A DNA stretch of 64,000 bases from RDYZ01 sp964518905 (GTDB taxonomy: Bacteria > Cyanobacteriota > Cyanobacteriia > Cyanobacteriales > Geitlerinemataceae): NCBI GenBank assembly GCA_964518905.1, contig CAZFJL010000027.1:1-64000 (forward strand). The letters run 5' to 3'. The position numbers and the translations under genes are program-made. Of this stretch, positions 1 through 8,715 are shown piece after piece (the stretch's first letter is position 1; every line of letters begins with the position of its first letter). The notes beneath the pieces are model-generated. The model had not been told where the DNA came from, did no database searches, and was given only the letters and a program-made list of their open reading frames with translations.

Positions 1-180
1 AGGCAAGATGCGGACTAAAAGTCCGGGGCTTGAGACCCACCCCCCAGAATGGTCACGATTTATTATCATACGCCATCGAGGCTTTGGAAAGTCGTTCAGC
101 GAAAAAAGATCCTAGCCTCGAATTAAAAATCAATCCACATTTTGTTATGGATCGAAATGGATTCGGCTCTGACCCTGGCT
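1..180. other. Non-coding left edge with small hairpin
   Basis: No convincing gene lies here. A perfect 6-bp stem with an AAA loop sits at 11-25 (CGGACT/AGTCCG), and a GGG..CCC hairpin follows directly. It could be the 3' end or terminator of a gene or RNA that starts outside the window. The rest, up to the amylase stop, shows no recognisable motif. Confidence 0.3.
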
Positions 181-1638
181 CTAAGGCGACGGGTTCAGGT
201 GCAATAAGCAGTATGAACGAGCGGGGAGGGTTAGCCGATCGCTCTCGATGGTGACCGAACCGAGCAGAATGGTCTCGATCGCATCGGCGGTCAATCCGAG
301 ATCGGCGATCGGGATCTGATTCGGCTCTGCGCCCGCGTTGATGCAGCCGAGGAGGCGATTATCCGCGTCGCATCGCGCGAACCCGTAGACCCCATCGCGG
401 GCGTAGACAGTGCGATAGTCGCCGGTACGGAGGGCGGTGAAGCGTTGACGTAGCGTGATGAGCTCGCGGCAATCGTCGAGTAATTGACGATCCCAGTGTT
501 CCGGCGCGGGAAAACTACGCCGACAGTCAGGATCGTGGGCTCCGGCAAGACCGACTTCGTCACCGTAGTAGATGCAGGGCGCACCGGGAAAGGTGAACAT
601 CAAAAATAGGGCGAGCTTGAGGCTATCGCGATCGCCTCCGGCCAGGGTGACGAGACGCGGGGTGTCGTGGCTATCAAGGAGGTTGAGCTGTGCCAGGTGG
701 ATCGGCCAGTCGTAGAGTGCAAAGAGCCGATCGAGTTTGGCGGCATAGCCCGGAGCATCGAGAGCGGGATACGGCCAATAGTCATGGTGTTCGACCATCT
801 CACGGCGGACGCGATCGCCTGCTGCGAAGGCGATCGCAGGCCCGGTGAATTCATAGTTCATCACGCCGTCAAAGGCCGTACCGTCGAGCCATTGGGCGGC
901 ATCTGTCCAGACTTCGCCGACGATATAAGCCTCGGGATCGATCGCCTTGATGCGATCGCGGAATTCCTGCCAAAATCCCGGCGTTTTCACCTCAAACGGC
1001 ACATCCAGCCGCCAACCATCAATCCCTTCGCGAATCCAATGCTCGCCGACGCGCATGATGTATTCGCGTACATCGGGATTGTCGTGATTGAACTGCGGCA
1101 GGGCGCGGTTTCCGACCCAGCTTGCGTAGTTCGCCGGTTTTGCGCCGTCGTAGGCCGAGAGCGGCCAGCCGTGGATGCGGAACCAGTCGATCCAGGGGGA
1201 ATGGGGGCCGTGTTCAAGGATGTCGTTAAATTGGAAAAAGCCGCGACTGGCGTGATTGAAGACGCCATCGAGGACGATTTTGATCTGCCGATCGTGGGCA
1301 GCGTCGATCAGTCGGCGCAGGGCAGCATTACCGCCAAGTAGCGGATCGACTTGGTAATAGTCGTGGGTGTGGTAGCGGTGATTGCTGGCGGACTGGAAAA
1401 CGGGCGTGAGGTAAATCGCGGTGATGCCCAGGTCTTGCAGGTAGGGCAGTTTGTCGATCACGCCCCAGAGGTTGCCGCCTTTGTAGCCTTCATTGGTGGG
1501 CGGCGCGTCCCAGGCTTCGAGGGCGATCGCAGTTTGGGGCAGAGTGTCGCTCGGATCGGCTCCACGGGCGAAGCGATCAGGGAAAATTTGGTAGAAGACC
1601 GCATGTTTTACCCAGTCTGGCGTTTGAATTGAGGTCAT
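181..1638 (-). CDS. GH13 alpha-amylase family glycosidase
   Basis: Predicted cytoplasmic glycoside hydrolase acting on alpha-1,4/1,6-glucans or maltodextrins. The 485 residues carry all GH13 signature regions: DGVFNH (124-129), GWRLDV with the nucleophile Asp at about 212, GEVW with the acid/base Glu at about 242, and DSHD (322-325). The start MTSIQTPDWVKHAVFYQIFPDRF matches the usual opening of neopullulanase/cyclomaltodextrinase-like enzymes (YQIFPDRF), but the N-terminal dimerisation domain of those enzymes is absent. No signal peptide is seen, so a role in glycogen or maltodextrin turnover is inferred. It diverges from pgsA with a 110-bp gap. Exact substrate specificity cannot be read from the sequence. 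Confidence 0.93.
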   Translation of the reverse strand: MTSIQTPDWVKHAVFYQIFPDRFARGADPSDTLPQTAIALEAWDAPPTNEGYKGGNLWGVIDKLPYLQDLGITAIYLTPVFQSASNHRYHTHDYYQVDPLLGGNAALRRLIDAAHDRQIKIVLDGVFNHASRGFFQFNDILEHGPHSPWIDWFRIHGWPLSAYDGAKPANYASWVGNRALPQFNHDNPDVREYIMRVGEHWIREGIDGWRLDVPFEVKTPGFWQEFRDRIKAIDPEAYIVGEVWTDAAQWLDGTAFDGVMNYEFTGPAIAFAAGDRVRREMVEHHDYWPYPALDAPGYAAKLDRLFALYDWPIHLAQLNLLDSHDTPRLVTLAGGDRDSLKLALFLMFTFPGAPCIYYGDEVGLAGAHDPDCRRSFPAPEHWDRQLLDDCRELITLRQRFTALRTGDYRTVYARDGVYGFARCDADNRLLGCINAGAEPNQIPIADLGLTADAIETILLGSVTIESDRLTLPARSYCLLHLNPSP

Positions 1639-1748
1639 GGGCTTGGGGTTTCTCCCATCCTAACGTTACGCTCTTGATTGCGATGCCTTTCGCGATTTCA
1701 AAGCCTTCTCCTCCTCAGTTTTTCGCTAGTTCTGATCGTGGTATTCCG

Positions 1749-2288
1749 ATGACTGCTTCCAAACAACTTACAACCGCAACCTGGATCACCCTATCGCGGA
1801 TGCTGGCGATTCCGTTGGTGCTCTATTGGCTGAGTGGTGATCCGACGGCGTCGCAGCGCTGGTGGGCGTTTGGCGCGTTTGCGATCGCGGCGGGGACGGA
1901 TTGGCTCGATGGCTATGTGGCGCGGCGGTTTAATCAGGTCAGCGATCTGGGGAAATTGCTCGATCCGCTGGTGGATAAGCTGCTGACGATCGCGGCGCTG
2001 CTATGTTTAATCGAGCTAGAAATATTTGCGGCCTGGGGTGTGTTTTTGATCGTGGCGCGGGAGATTGCGATTACGGCGTGGCGATCGAGTCAGACGTCGG
2101 TGTCGGGGGCGAATATTTGGGGCAAGCTGAAGACGGTGTCGCAAATGGCGGCGATCGGGCTGGCGATCGCGCCGCTGTCGGAGCCGTGGCCGCTGGTGGC
2201 GCAGTGGGCGTTTTGGCTGGCGGTGGTGTTAAGCGTGGTGTCGGGTGTGATTTATGTTTGGCCGTCGGCGCGTGATACAGGCTGTTGA
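1749..2288 (+). CDS. pgsA: CDP-diacylglycerol--glycerol-3-phosphate 3-phosphatidyltransferase
   Basis: Membrane enzyme that makes phosphatidylglycerolphosphate, the committed step to phosphatidylglycerol, the only phospholipid of cyanobacterial thylakoids. The 179 residues contain the complete CDP-alcohol phosphotransferase motif D-x2-D-G-x2-A-R-x8-G-x3-D-x3-D (DWLDGYVAR...DLGKLLDPLVD) and several hydrophobic helices. The frame is open further upstream, but MTASKQLTTATWITLSRML is the family-typical N-terminus, so the ATG at 1749 was chosen. The gene ends about 60 bp before a palindromic repeat and converges on the pentapeptide protein. Confidence 0.92.
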   Translation: MTASKQLTTATWITLSRMLAIPLVLYWLSGDPTASQRWWAFGAFAIAAGTDWLDGYVARRFNQVSDLGKLLDPLVDKLLTIAALLCLIELEIFAAWGVFLIVAREIAITAWRSSQTSVSGANIWGKLKTVSQMAAIGLAIAPLSEPWPLVAQWAFWLAVVLSVVSGVIYVWPSARDTGC

Positions 2289-2350
2289 GGTCTAAGGCAA
2301 ACGTATTGCTGCAACGAGCCATTAAATTAGAACAGAATTGAAAAACACCC

Positions 2351-2402
2351 GTAGCACGGGCTTCTAGCCTGTCAGTGTTTGCAGGCTGGAAGCCTGTGCT
2401 AC
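2351..2402. repeat. Palindromic repeat (GTAGCAC...GTGCTAC type)
   Basis: Two 22-nt arms, left beginning GTAGCACGGGCTTCTAGCC and right the near-complement ending GGAAGCCTGTGCTAC, have 3 mismatches and a short loop. It lies between the converging ends of pgsA and the pentapeptide gene. A shorter relative is at 31242-31267. It could act as a bidirectional terminator; that role is inferred from position. Confidence 0.7.
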
Positions 2403-2435
2403 GAATGTACGAACTTTCCCGTTTCAAAGAATCTC

Positions 2436-3938
2436 TTAACGTCCCAACCGATTGGGTATCCCATCACAGCCGCCCGGAATCGTCGATCGCGATCGATCGC
2501 CACACCACTGACAGCAATACTGACGCTGCTCCTCCGACAGCCGCTGCACATCGGTAAAATCGGTGTCCTCAACCACAGCCCCCGTCCCCTCGCCGGTTTT
2601 GTAGTTTGGTCGTACGCCACGCGTCCGTGGGGTTACCGCGTCCAAGTTGCCATAAAACAAGCGCGTTCCCTTCAGATCCGCGCCGCAGAGTTTCGCTTCG
2701 TAGAGAATCGCGCGGGAAAGGTTTGCTTTAACCAAATCGCAGTTACTTAGATCGGCGCGAACCAAATTCGCATCGCTCAGTTCTGCCCAGCGCAAATCCG
2801 TATCCGTCAAATCCGCCGCCGCGAGCATGACGCTGAGATCGATCACCCGCGTTCCATGCTCGCGATCTTCCGAGTAGCCGCCGGAGCCATCGAGAATCGG
2901 ACGCCCGAGCCGCCGATCGCGCTTCAGCGGCGAGAGCAAACGCGACTGGGATAAAAAGCGGACAATTTTTGCTTTACCGGCGGCATCGACGCTGCTGAGA
3001 ATGGCGGCGGTGCGTCCCTCGGCGATCGCTCGTTCCTGCGGCCAATCTTCGAGCAAACCTTCGTCGTTAATCGTCAGATCGGAAACGCCCTGAAAATAAG
3101 CGTCGATCGTTTGCTGCTGCGTAATCCGGTTTTGCTGAATCGTCAGATCGCGCGAGATCACATACTGTTGCCACGCCACATAGACCGCCAGGATCGCGAT
3201 CGCAATTTGCCCCACCGCGCCGACGATTTCGCCCAACGCCCCGAGCGCATCCCAATTGATCTGAATCGCCCGATCGCCCTGCTGGTTCGAGCTGCCCAAC
3301 ATCAACAGCCCCACACTCGACGCCATCAACCCCAAGGCCGCCACCAAGGGCGCACGCCACGGCTGCGGGATCAGTTGCACCCACAGTTGACGCCCGCTCG
3401 GCAACAACAGCCCGATCGATACCCCCAAACTAATAATCGCCCCGGTCACCCCCAACCACAAACTATCGAACGCCAACCCCACCAGCATCGCCACCGTCGC
3501 GATCGCGATCGTCATCCCCGGCTCGATCGGTAATTTGCTCACGATGCCTAGCTCCGGCGGCGTGATGTCGATTTCGCCAAAGCGTGAGCCGAGGGAGGTG
3601 CGCGGCTCGGGAAAATTAATCGTGGTTGATTTCGTCGTATTGGTACGCACCTGGCGTGGTAGGCGATCGTTGGTCAGATAGTCGCGGTTATCGTAGGGAA
3701 GGCCGTCGTCAGCGTCATTTTTTGCGTGTTCGCTGTCCAGCTCGTATTCCGCTTCCTCTGGACTGGGCTCCAGGGTGAACGCATCCGTATTCGTCTCGAC
3801 GAGCCACTCTTCCGCATCCTCGCGTGTTCGCAAGGCTTGCTCGCGGTGTGTGGCATCGGCAGAAGTTGAATCTGTCGAATTCAACGCATCTGGGGTCAGC
3901 GAATCGGAGTTCGGCGGAAGGGGGTCGATCGGCTCCAT
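2436..3938 (-). CDS. Pentapeptide-repeat membrane protein
   Basis: Function unknown. The 500-residue protein has an acidic, low-complexity N-terminal third, then a stretch of about 130 residues with four or five hydrophobic helices (from about residue 135), then a linker with an Arg/Gln-rich amphipathic segment (VISRDLTIQQNRITQQQ). The C-terminal domain has about ten pentapeptide repeats (A[DN]LxxADLxx; e.g. ADLTDTDLRWAEL, ANLVRADLSNCDL). Pentapeptide repeats fold as a right-handed quadrilateral beta-helix. This membrane-plus-pentapeptide architecture is common in cyanobacteria, usually without an assigned role. The tail carries a CCQWC motif after the repeats. Confidence 0.85.
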   Translation of the reverse strand: MEPIDPLPPNSDSLTPDALNSTDSTSADATHREQALRTREDAEEWLVETNTDAFTLEPSPEEAEYELDSEHAKNDADDGLPYDNRDYLTNDRLPRQVRTNTTKSTTINFPEPRTSLGSRFGEIDITPPELGIVSKLPIEPGMTIAIATVAMLVGLAFDSLWLGVTGAIISLGVSIGLLLPSGRQLWVQLIPQPWRAPLVAALGLMASSVGLLMLGSSNQQGDRAIQINWDALGALGEIVGAVGQIAIAILAVYVAWQQYVISRDLTIQQNRITQQQTIDAYFQGVSDLTINDEGLLEDWPQERAIAEGRTAAILSSVDAAGKAKIVRFLSQSRLLSPLKRDRRLGRPILDGSGGYSEDREHGTRVIDLSVMLAAADLTDTDLRWAELSDANLVRADLSNCDLVKANLSRAILYEAKLCGADLKGTRLFYGNLDAVTPRTRGVRPNYKTGEGTGAVVEDTDFTDVQRLSEEQRQYCCQWCGDRSRSTIPGGCDGIPNRLGR

Positions 3939-4122
3939 GTAAACCTAGGCTCCAAGACAAACGCTGTGGCAGGTCGCATCGTCATACATCGAGAAACGAG
4001 ATTTTCTGTAAACGAAGCACTTCGGACATCCATCTTAGGAGATTTCGTCGATCGCGTCTGTAAATGGATGTGGGTCAAAAAATGAAGTGGGGCTTCACCA
4101 AATATTAAAAAAATCTGTTAAC

Positions 4123-4414
4123 GGTAGCGAAAGCTACCCGTTTGCGATACTTTACTTTCCAGGTCAACCCACAAGGTTGATTTCAAAGCCCCTTTAAACA
4201 CCGCCGATCGCAGTTTTTATAATTCTGACCGGCAAATATATCTGCAACGGCCCGTCGCCTGAATGCTTTTCTCTGCGAGACTTGCACTCAAGTGACGGGT
4301 TGTTGTGTATCACGGTGGTTAACGGTGATACAGTATCCGAACATTTGCCACGCAAATGTAATGCAAACGCCTGCCTGAGGCGCGTTGACCGATAGGCCGC
4401 GCGGTTACGGCGCG
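4123..4414 (+). promoter_or_regulatory. Hairpin-rich leader of the DUF3352 gene
   Basis: The 530-bp gap 3939-4468 has no gene but an unusual run of perfect stem-loops. They are GGTAGC/GCTACC with a GAAA tetraloop (4123-4138), TCAACC/GGTTGA (4164-4180), TGTATCAC/GTGATACA (4306-4332), ACATTTGC/GCAAATGT with a CAC loop (4341-4359), CGCCT/AGGCG (4368-4382) and CGCGC/GCGCG (4398-4414). A T-rich stretch follows just before the ATG at 4469. It may be a structured 5' leader or a separate small RNA. No known riboswitch consensus was recognised. Confidence 0.35.
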
Positions 4415-4468
4415 ATCGTCGCCTTTGCTTGTTGCTTCTTTTTCTAGCTGATACAGACACCGCCCCTG

Positions 4469-6139
4469 ATGAGCCATCAACCCGGTCGAGTTCCACTGCA
4501 ACGTCGGATTAGCCGCTGGATCAGTGATCATCCGGAGCTACTCGGCGCTCTTTTCCTGCTCTTGCTCCTGTGCGGGTTTGCCGTCAGCCTCGTCCAGCGC
4601 TATCTCACGTCGGAATTGCGGACGATCGTTAAGCTCATCCCCGATGATTCGACCGTCACGGCGATGGTCTCGGTGACGGAGGATGATTGGCAGCAAATGC
4701 TCGATTACGGTACAGCCGATAGTCAAGCGGTGACCCTCAAAGCAATGGAAAAAGCGGCAGCACAGTTAGCCGAAGTCACGGGCTTGGAGTTCGATCGCGA
4801 TGTGCGACCCTGGCTCGGCGATCGGCTGTTCGTGGCCATGTTGCCGCCGCGTAATGTCTCGAACGATATGGCTCCCGAGGCGATTTCGACAGGATACGCC
4901 CCGGTTTTTTTCTTACCCGTCGAAAACCCGCGTCGCGCTCGCAAAGCGCTAGAGCAGGCGTCGGCGGTCGCGGGAGTCTGGCAGGAGCGCGAGTATCAGG
5001 GACTAACGATCGCCGATTCGGATACATTTTCCGTGGTTCAGATCGAAAAAATGGCGATCATCAGCCCCGATCGCACCGCCATCGATCGCACCATTGACGC
5101 CTATCTCAGTGAAACCACGATCGCCCAGGTGGAAGGCTATAGCAGCGCTTGGGATCTGTTGGCGGGGTCGGATAGTTTCGCGGCGCTGTATTTCAACGTT
5201 GAAAGCGCTTCAGAATTTCTCGCGAACCAATCGGTCGGGCGGGTTGATTCGGTCGATCGGCCACCCGTTCGCACCCAAGGATCAATGGTGGCGCTATTTC
5301 TGGCAGGGGATGGCGTTGAATTAAACGGCCTCTCGTGGCTCGCTCCGTCCTCCGATCGCCGCTACGATCGCAACGTCCCCACTCCCGAAATCGCCGAGGT
5401 CATCCCTGATTTTGCCGTGGCGGCGATCGTCGGCCTCGATTTTCCTCAAATTTGGCGCGACTATCTCCGCGACTCGCAGGTTAACGCGCTACTGCCGATC
5501 GACCCTCAGTGGCTCCGGAGCGCCCTGAGTTCGACGCTCAATCTCGATCTCGAAAAGGATATCATCGCCTGGACGACGGGCGAATTTGCCCTCGCTGCGA
5601 TTCCTGCCGCCAGTACACAATCCCCGCTACCGTTCGGCGTGACGGCGTTTGTCGATACCACCGATCCAAAGCCCGCCGATACCTTTTTCGAGAAGCTCGA
5701 TCGCACCGTGCGCGATCGTTACGGTATCGCTGTGGAACCGGAGAAGGTCGGCGATCGTACCGTATTGCGCTGGACGACGCGACAGCAGGGTTTGACGGTG
5801 GAACACGGCTGGCTGACGCGAACGATGGCCTTTTTTAGTGTCGGTGCGGTGGTGTCGGATACGTTTGTCGGTGGTGTTGAAGTGCCGCTGGTGGATAGCG
5901 ATCGGTTTCGTGCGGCGCTGCCTGCGAATGGGTTAGCGAACCGCAATGGATTTTTCTATCTGGATGTGGCGACGCTGTTGGCTTCGGGCGGGCTGGGGTC
6001 GTTACGTTTGCCGCCGGAGCAGGACGCGATCGTTCGGGCGATCAAAAGTGTTGCGATCACGGGTGGTATTCAGGATGAGCGGCGATCGCGCTATGACGTA
6101 TTTGTGCGTCTGGTGGACGGTTCGGAGGCCGCAGAGTAA
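4469..6139 (+). CDS. DUF3352 domain-containing membrane-anchored protein
   Basis: Function unknown; typical of cyanobacterial DUF3352 proteins. Of 556 residues, a positively charged N-terminus is followed by one strongly hydrophobic helix at about 24-45 (LLGALFLLLLLCGFAVSLV), which fits a membrane anchor with the rest outside the cytoplasm. The large soluble part has the family-typical opening about surviving POTRA-free surface domains: LIPDDSTVTAMVSVTEDDW, then a TGLEFDRDVRPWLGDRLFVAMLP segment. No catalytic motif is visible. It stands alone behind a hairpin-rich leader and converges on the RTX gene. Confidence 0.8.
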   Translation: MSHQPGRVPLQRRISRWISDHPELLGALFLLLLLCGFAVSLVQRYLTSELRTIVKLIPDDSTVTAMVSVTEDDWQQMLDYGTADSQAVTLKAMEKAAAQLAEVTGLEFDRDVRPWLGDRLFVAMLPPRNVSNDMAPEAISTGYAPVFFLPVENPRRARKALEQASAVAGVWQEREYQGLTIADSDTFSVVQIEKMAIISPDRTAIDRTIDAYLSETTIAQVEGYSSAWDLLAGSDSFAALYFNVESASEFLANQSVGRVDSVDRPPVRTQGSMVALFLAGDGVELNGLSWLAPSSDRRYDRNVPTPEIAEVIPDFAVAAIVGLDFPQIWRDYLRDSQVNALLPIDPQWLRSALSSTLNLDLEKDIIAWTTGEFALAAIPAASTQSPLPFGVTAFVDTTDPKPADTFFEKLDRTVRDRYGIAVEPEKVGDRTVLRWTTRQQGLTVEHGWLTRTMAFFSVGAVVSDTFVGGVEVPLVDSDRFRAALPANGLANRNGFFYLDVATLLASGGLGSLRLPPEQDAIVRAIKSVAITGGIQDERRSRYDVFVRLVDGSEAAE

Positions 6140-6214
6140 TAGCCTCGCGATCGTATATGCCAAATTCAGGCTCTAAATAACCCCAATCAAAACTGGGATG
6201 GATCGCAGAAAGCG

Positions 6215-6385
6215 AGACCTTTGAAGTTTTGAAAACCTCAAAGGTATAGCAAAAAACGATTTGGTTAGGACTTCTCAAAAAAAGCTGAGAGCACTGAGCG
6301 GAGTCGAAGTGCGGTTTTCAGCTTGGACGAGAGTGTCCTAATACAATCGGTTTCTGCTATATGACATTACGGTTGATTATCCCGT
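6215..6385. repeat. Dispersed palindromic repeat R1, copy interrupted by a MITE
   Basis: The hairpin starts AGACCTTTGA at 6215 and closes CTCAAAGGT at 6245; it is preceded by GGATGGATCGCAG at 6196. The same block, including the leading sequence, recurs at 22486-22542, and a related palindrome is at 52367-52524. Beyond the 117-bp MITE, ACGGTTGA resumes, as it does directly after the repeat at 22550, which suggests the MITE landed in this repeat. Confidence 0.6.
6245..6361. mobile_element. 117-bp MITE, copy 1
   Basis: The element runs from TATAGCAAAAAACGATT to the near-complement AATCGGTTTCTGCTATA, giving terminal inverted repeats of about 27 bp. It has no ORF. A second copy at 56342-56458 has the same length with about 8 differences. 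TA at both outer ends fits the TA target duplication of IS630/Tc1-type transposases, so a non-autonomous relative of that group is inferred. A 22-nt hairpin core at 6291-6312 is shared with two other elements of this window. Confidence 0.75.
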
Positions 6386-6390
6386 TCGAC

Positions 6391-8715
6391 TTAGCTAAAC
6401 AGGAAATTGGTGTTCCCCGCCGAGGCGACATTGCTGGCCGTTAACGCCGTTGCCTGTGCCGTGTCGATGAAGTTTCCGGCCACATTCAGCGTGGGCGTTT
6501 CGCCGCTGGCCGTCGCGCTGTAAATCGACAGACCCGTACCATCGTCGGCAAAACTGTTGCCCGTAATGCTGACATTCTCCGCCGTGATTTGTGTGCCGTT
6601 CACGATGAGTAGCGACCCTGTCGTCGCAGCCGCACTGTAACCTGCGATTTGGTTACCCGAAATCGTCAGCCCGGTAAAGTTGCCATCGCGCAAGGTGATG
6701 CCGCCGTCTTGATTGGCCGTACCTGCGCCGGAAACGCCGGTTACACGGTTGTCCCGGATCGTGACATTGGTCGAGATGCCGCCGGTCTCCTCCGATCCGC
6801 CGAGTTCAATCCCCGATCCACCTTGATTCGGCATGATGATCACGTTGTCGGCGATCGTCATGCCCGTAATCGAGTCCACCGCGATCGCGTCATTTGTGGT
6901 CGCGCCACCGCTGACGATGATATTGTTCGCTGTGATCGTGCCACTGGTGGCATTGCGTACGGCAATACCGAAACCATTCACCGAGATCGAGTTACCGGAA
7001 ATATTGACGCTGGCGGCATCGGTACTGAGGCGGGCGTCGATGTTGCCGCTGTCGAAAATGTTGTTGGAAACGACAAGATTGGCTCCGGCACTGGCGGCAT
7101 TAACGGAACCGGTGGTGAGCTGGAACCCTGAGAAGGTGACGTCTGAGGTTGAAATCGTGACGTTGCCGGTAATTTGCGCCTCGTTATCACTCGATCGCGT
7201 CGAGTTCGTGCTAGCTAAATCAGCATTTGCGCCCTTGAGCTTGACCGATGTCCCGATCGTCACGGATTCGTCATAGGTTCCCGTTGCAACGGCGATCGTG
7301 TCTGCACCACCACCGACGCTGGTGTCCGTGCTGTCACCGATCGCGGTATCGGTCAATGCTGCGGTGATGGTGTCATAGATCCGAATTTTGCTCGAATTGC
7401 CACCGGCGACGATCGTCACTTCCAGCAACGACGCATCGCCATTCAGCGCAATTTCGCCGCTGGAGGTCAGGGTGAGATTGCCCGAGGAATCCACCGTTAC
7501 CGCGCCCCCAACGCTGCTACCCGAATCATCCACAATGCTGGAAATCGTGTAGCTGCTATTGTTCGAGGCCACCGATCCGATGATTCCGGCGCGATCGGCC
7601 ACTAGAACTTCCGCCCCACGAAGCTGCGGGCTATCGTTAATATTGCTATTGTTGTCCGTCCCCGTATCGGTTCCGCCCGTATCGGTTCCACCCGTATCGG
7701 TTCCACCCGCTCCCGACACCGGTACATTAAAGTCAGCATCGTCGATGTTGACCGCCGCAACATTCTTTAACACCATCAGCAGCTTGCCGGTGGAGGTCAG
7801 TGTGATCACGGTGTCATTCAGGTTTAGCCCGGTTCCTTGCTGCACCGTCAGATCGTCAAAGGTCAGCGTGCCGCCGAGCTGCATGAAATCCTCGATCGCG
7901 TTGTAGTCCAAGATGGTGTCCGCGCTGCCCACCTCATCGAGCAGAACGAAGATATCCGACCCCAGGCCACCCACGAGGGTGTCCGCGCCGCCTTCCCCGG
8001 TGAGGCGATCGTTGCCTTTACCACCTGAAATGTAGTCCGAATCTTCGCCACCAGAAATCGTATCGTTACCATCGTTGCCAAATAGCCAATCATTCCCTAG
8101 GCCACCGAGAATGCTATCTGCGCCGGTATCACCGTCGGAACTGCCCCCGGAGATCGTGTCATTTCCCACGTCACCGAGCAGAATATCGTCGCCGATATCA
8201 CCATTAATGACATCGCTGTTTTGGCCACCCAGAATGAAGTCATTCCCTTGGCCGCCATAAATCGTATCTTCACCGGCATTACCGAGCATGGTGTCATTTC
8301 CGGCATTGCCCGACATTTCATCAGCGCCGACATCACCCGAGAGCAGATCATCGCCACCACCACCAAAGATGAAATCATCATCGCGTCCGCCGTAGAGCGA
8401 ATCGTTCCCGAGGTCACCCGAGAGAATATCATTGCCGCTATTTCCGGCGAGCAAATCATTATCTGCGCCGCCCTGGAGAAAGTCATTACCCGATCCACCG
8501 TTGATCAGATCATCTCCCGATCCACCGTTCAGGGTATCGTTGCCGCCATCACCAAAGAGAAAGTCGATGTCGCTGCCACCGACGAGGAGATCGTCACCGA
8601 GAAGACCAAAGAGCGTGTCGTTCCCGCCCGATCCGGCGATCACGTCGTTGACGTCAGATCCGGAGAGGATATTGCTGCTGTCGTCGAGGGTGACATTAAT
8701 AGGGGTCGTACTCAT
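6391..8715 (-). CDS. RTX calcium-binding / parallel beta-helix protein
   Basis: Probably an exported surface or extracellular protein; function unknown. Of 774 residues, about 12-250 form a long array of GGxGxDxLx nonapeptides (hemolysin-type Ca2+-binding beta-roll), followed by the typical capping sequence (GLGSDIFVLLDEVGSADTILDYN). A TGGTDTGGTDTG linker lies around residue 345. The C-terminal 300 residues are rich in short Asn/Ser/Gly repeats with the ladder pattern of a right-handed parallel beta-helix (ISGNSISVNGFGIAV, TIRDNRVTGV, ISGNQIAG). No classical signal peptide is present, consistent with type I secretion. The RTX block is N-terminal, whereas most type I substrates have it near the C-terminus. 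Confidence 0.85.
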   Translation of the reverse strand: MSTTPINVTLDDSSNILSGSDVNDVIAGSGGNDTLFGLLGDDLLVGGSDIDFLFGDGGNDTLNGGSGDDLINGGSGNDFLQGGADNDLLAGNSGNDILSGDLGNDSLYGGRDDDFIFGGGGDDLLSGDVGADEMSGNAGNDTMLGNAGEDTIYGGQGNDFILGGQNSDVINGDIGDDILLGDVGNDTISGGSSDGDTGADSILGGLGNDWLFGNDGNDTISGGEDSDYISGGKGNDRLTGEGGADTLVGGLGSDIFVLLDEVGSADTILDYNAIEDFMQLGGTLTFDDLTVQQGTGLNLNDTVITLTSTGKLLMVLKNVAAVNIDDADFNVPVSGAGGTDTGGTDTGGTDTGTDNNSNINDSPQLRGAEVLVADRAGIIGSVASNNSSYTISSIVDDSGSSVGGAVTVDSSGNLTLTSSGEIALNGDASLLEVTIVAGGNSSKIRIYDTITAALTDTAIGDSTDTSVGGGADTIAVATGTYDESVTIGTSVKLKGANADLASTNSTRSSDNEAQITGNVTISTSDVTFSGFQLTTGSVNAASAGANLVVSNNIFDSGNIDARLSTDAASVNISGNSISVNGFGIAVRNATSGTITANNIIVSGGATTNDAIAVDSITGMTIADNVIIMPNQGGSGIELGGSEETGGISTNVTIRDNRVTGVSGAGTANQDGGITLRDGNFTGLTISGNQIAGYSAAATTGSLLIVNGTQITAENVSITGNSFADDGTGLSIYSATASGETPTLNVAGNFIDTAQATALTASNVASAGNTNFLFS
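7661..7709. repeat. 15-bp tandem repeat in the RTX gene linker
   Basis: Three successive 15-bp units (CCCGTATCGGTTCCA on the plus strand, first copy differing by one base) encode the linker TGGTD TGGTD TGGTD. Being an in-frame multiple of three, copy number can vary without disrupting the protein. Confidence 0.8.

Noticed and set aside
667..1341. Long plus-strand open frame across the amylase gene
   Set aside because: It lies antisense to a GH13 enzyme with all catalytic motifs and shows no family similarity; it is a shadow of the GATCG-rich codon pattern.
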